Positions 62,486 to 64,000 of a DNA stretch of 64,000 nucleotides are shown piece by piece. How positions within the stretch are numbered: position 1 is the first letter of the stretch; the number at the start of each line of letters is the position of its first letter. The DNA is from Clostridium moniliforme (GTDB taxonomy: Bacteria > Bacillota > Clostridia > Clostridiales > Clostridiaceae): positions 124,001 through 188,000 of the forward strand of contig NZ_JAGGJZ010000002.1 of assembly GCF_017873235.1 (NCBI RefSeq), given 5' to 3'. The position numbers and the translations under genes are program-made. Below the pieces are notes generated by a model. It searched no databases. It worked only from the letters and a program-made list of their open reading frames with translations, and was not told where the DNA came from.

Positions 62486-64000
62486 ATGGACTTTAAAGAA
62501 TTTATTCAAAATGATAGAGAAAGCAGGGAAAAGGAAAAATTTAATGGTAACTTTTTAGATTACTTAGAAATAGTAAAGAAAAATCCAGATATAGCTAAAC
62601 TTTCTCATAAGAGATTATATGACATTATAAGAAAAGATGGTGTTGAAACATTAAAAGGAGAAGAAAACTATAAGGTAAAAAGAATTTATGGAAATGATGT
62701 TATAAGAAAATATGGATTTTTTAAGGACGATTTTTTTGGAATTGATAAAGTATTAATGAAATTAGTTAATTATTTTCATTCAGCTGCAATGAAAGGTGAG
62801 GAAGCAAGACAAGTTTTATATTTAGTTGGACCAGTTGGTGCTGGTAAATCATCTTTAGTTGAATCTTTAAAGAAAGCATTAGAAGAATGTGAACCAATAT
62901 ATAGTATAAAAGGTTGTCCAATGCATGAAGAACCACTTCATTTAATTCCTAAACATTTAAGACCAGAATTTGAAAATCTCTTAGGAGTTAAAATTGAGGG
63001 GGATCTTTGTCCAGTATGTAAATACAGACTTATTCATGAATATGGTGGAAGATATGAAGAGATGCCAATTGAAAAGAAAGGTTTTTCAATAAGATCAAGA
63101 AAGGGAATTGGAGTTGTACCTCCAGTTGATCCAAATAACCAAGATACTTCCATTCTTACAGGATCAATTGATATTTCAAAAATGGATATGTATCCAGAGG
63201 ATGACCCTAGAATATTTTCATTAAATGGAGCTTTTAATGTAGGTAACAGAGGAATGGTTGAATTTATAGAAGTATTTAAAAATGATGTTGAATATCTTCA
63301 TACAATTATTACAGCAACTCAAGAAAAGTCAGTTCCATCACCAGGTAAAGGTTCTATGATTTATTTTGATGGAGTAATTGTTGCTCATTCAAATGAGGCT
63401 GAATGGAATAAATTTAAAGCAGACCATACAAATGAAGCTATTTTAGATAGAATAGTTAAAATAGAAGTTCCTTATTGTTTAGAACTTGATGAGGAAGTTA
63501 AAATCTATAAAAAAATATTAAAAAAGAGCAGTTTTAATGCTCACATTGCACCTCATACAATTGATATAGCTGCAATGTTTGCAATACTTTCAAGAATTAC
63601 TCCTTCAAATAAAGTTGATCCAATTACTAAACTTAAAATTTATAATGGAGAGGAAATAGTTGAAAAGGGATCAACAAAGAGAATTGATATAGGAGAACTT
63701 AGGGAAGAGGCAGGTTCTTATGAAGGTATGAAGGGAATATCAACAAGATTTATAATTAAAGCAATTGATAATGCCCTTTCAAATTCAGAGTATAATTGTA
63801 TTAATCCTTTAAGCATAATGGAAAGTATAATTAAATCAGTTAAGGAAATGGATATTGGTTCTGATGATAAAAAACGTTATTTAGGATTTATTCAAGATAC
63901 AATTAGAAAAGAGTACAACAAAATTTTAGAAAAAGAAATTACAAAGGCATTTATTCATTCTTTTAGAGAACAGGCAGAAAGTCTTTTTAATAATTATATT
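62486..64000 (+). CDS. prkA: PrkA serine protein kinase/AAA protein, 3' part missing
   Basis: The first 505 residues of a PrkA homologue (usual length about 630), cut by the window end. An AAA+ ATPase-like domain has Walker A GPVGAGKSS (Lys121); the PrkA-specific segments HEEPLHLIPKHLRPEF and CPVCKYRL follow, with IFSLNGAFNVGNRGMVEF near the Walker B region. In B. subtilis PrkA affects sporulation through a Hpr/SigK route and is now regarded as a Lon-like or kinase AAA protein. AGGGAGGGG precedes ATG. In many genomes yhbH and spoVR follow, which would lie outside this window. Confidence 0.92.
   Translation, partial: MDFKEFIQNDRESREKEKFNGNFLDYLEIVKKNPDIAKLSHKRLYDIIRKDGVETLKGEENYKVKRIYGNDVIRKYGFFKDDFFGIDKVLMKLVNYFHSAAMKGEEARQVLYLVGPVGAGKSSLVESLKKALEECEPIYSIKGCPMHEEPLHLIPKHLRPEFENLLGVKIEGDLCPVCKYRLIHEYGGRYEEMPIEKKGFSIRSRKGIGVVPPVDPNNQDTSILTGSIDISKMDMYPEDDPRIFSLNGAFNVGNRGMVEFIEVFKNDVEYLHTIITATQEKSVPSPGKGSMIYFDGVIVAHSNEAEWNKFKADHTNEAILDRIVKIEVPYCLELDEEVKIYKKILKKSSFNAHIAPHTIDIAAMFAILSRITPSNKVDPITKLKIYNGEEIVEKGSTKRIDIGELREEAGSYEGMKGISTRFIIKAIDNALSNSEYNCINPLSIMESIIKSVKEMDIGSDDKKRYLGFIQDTIRKEYNKILEKEITKAFIHSFREQAESLFNNYI

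Noticed and set aside
1..64000. CRISPR arrays, tRNA, rRNA, IS elements, prophage or toxin-antitoxin modules
   Set aside because: I looked for regular spaced repeats, cloverleaf-like GC islands, transposase motifs and terminal repeats and saw none; the only long repeats are the rubrerythrin units and the collagen units.

Overview
The window looks like chromosomal DNA of a low-GC, spore-forming anaerobic Firmicute, most likely Clostridium perfringens or a very close relative. The grounds are strongly AT-rich DNA, AGGAGG-type ribosome binding sites, many TTG/GTG starts, long-stem intrinsic terminators, oxygen-defence reverse rubrerythrins, the anaerobic sulfite reductase operon asrABC, oxygen-sensitive Fe-S serine dehydratase sdaAB/sdaAA, and a PrkA sporulation-type kinase. 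The species call comes from gene content and recalled gene order, not from a search. I saw no rRNA, tRNA, CRISPR, IS element or prophage.

Layout. 0.2-12.2 kb: a metallopeptidase, a LevR-like PTS-domain regulator that lacks the AAA+ domain, a divergent PRPP synthetase, a universal stress protein, an RpiR/MurR regulator, three small lipoproteins, a short-gene cluster (38-aa ORF, DUF1659, DUF2922), an EamA permease and a WYL regulator. 12.5-15.5 kb: three reverse rubrerythrins. Two of them encode identical proteins and carry duplicated promoters with a PerR-like box between -35 and -10; a 50-aa zinc-ribbon gene lies between them. 15.6-19.4 kb: a glycosyltransferase followed by an 854-aa collagen-like surface protein. 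19.7-27.7 kb: cls followed by a complete shikimate operon (aroB-A-C-E-K-Q-F), in which AroE carries an N-terminal chorismate mutase domain. 28-33 kb: two Na/Pi cotransporter paralogues around a stand-alone flavin reductase and a CYTH protein. 33-41 kb: two tiny genes, a decayed gene, a nucleoid-associated protein, DUF1540, DUF421/DUF4363, a TGS-nucleoside kinase and three paralogous small membrane proteins. 41-47 kb: sdaAB-sdaAA, an SdpI-like protein and asrABC. 47-51 kb: a four-gene minus-strand operon (two CobW-type GTPases, a permease and its partner) behind a promoter flanked by operator-like repeats, then a second SdpI-like gene. 51-64 kb: RecQ, CsaA, an MFS transporter, an L,D-transpeptidase, a possible small RNA, a bPH2 pair, a ferredoxin-nitroreductase divergent from a LysR regulator, and prkA cut by the window end.

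How they fit together: much of the window serves anaerobic redox and stress physiology (rubrerythrins, AsrABC, nitroreductase, Fe-S dehydratase) and envelope biology (cardiolipin synthase, L,D-transpeptidase, collagen-like protein with its glycosyltransferase, bPH2 proteins, lipoproteins). The least ordinary items are the collagen-like/glycosyltransferase pair, the duplicated PerR-type rubrerythrin units, the LevR-like regulator without its ATPase, and the CobW/permease operon with repeated operator-like sites.
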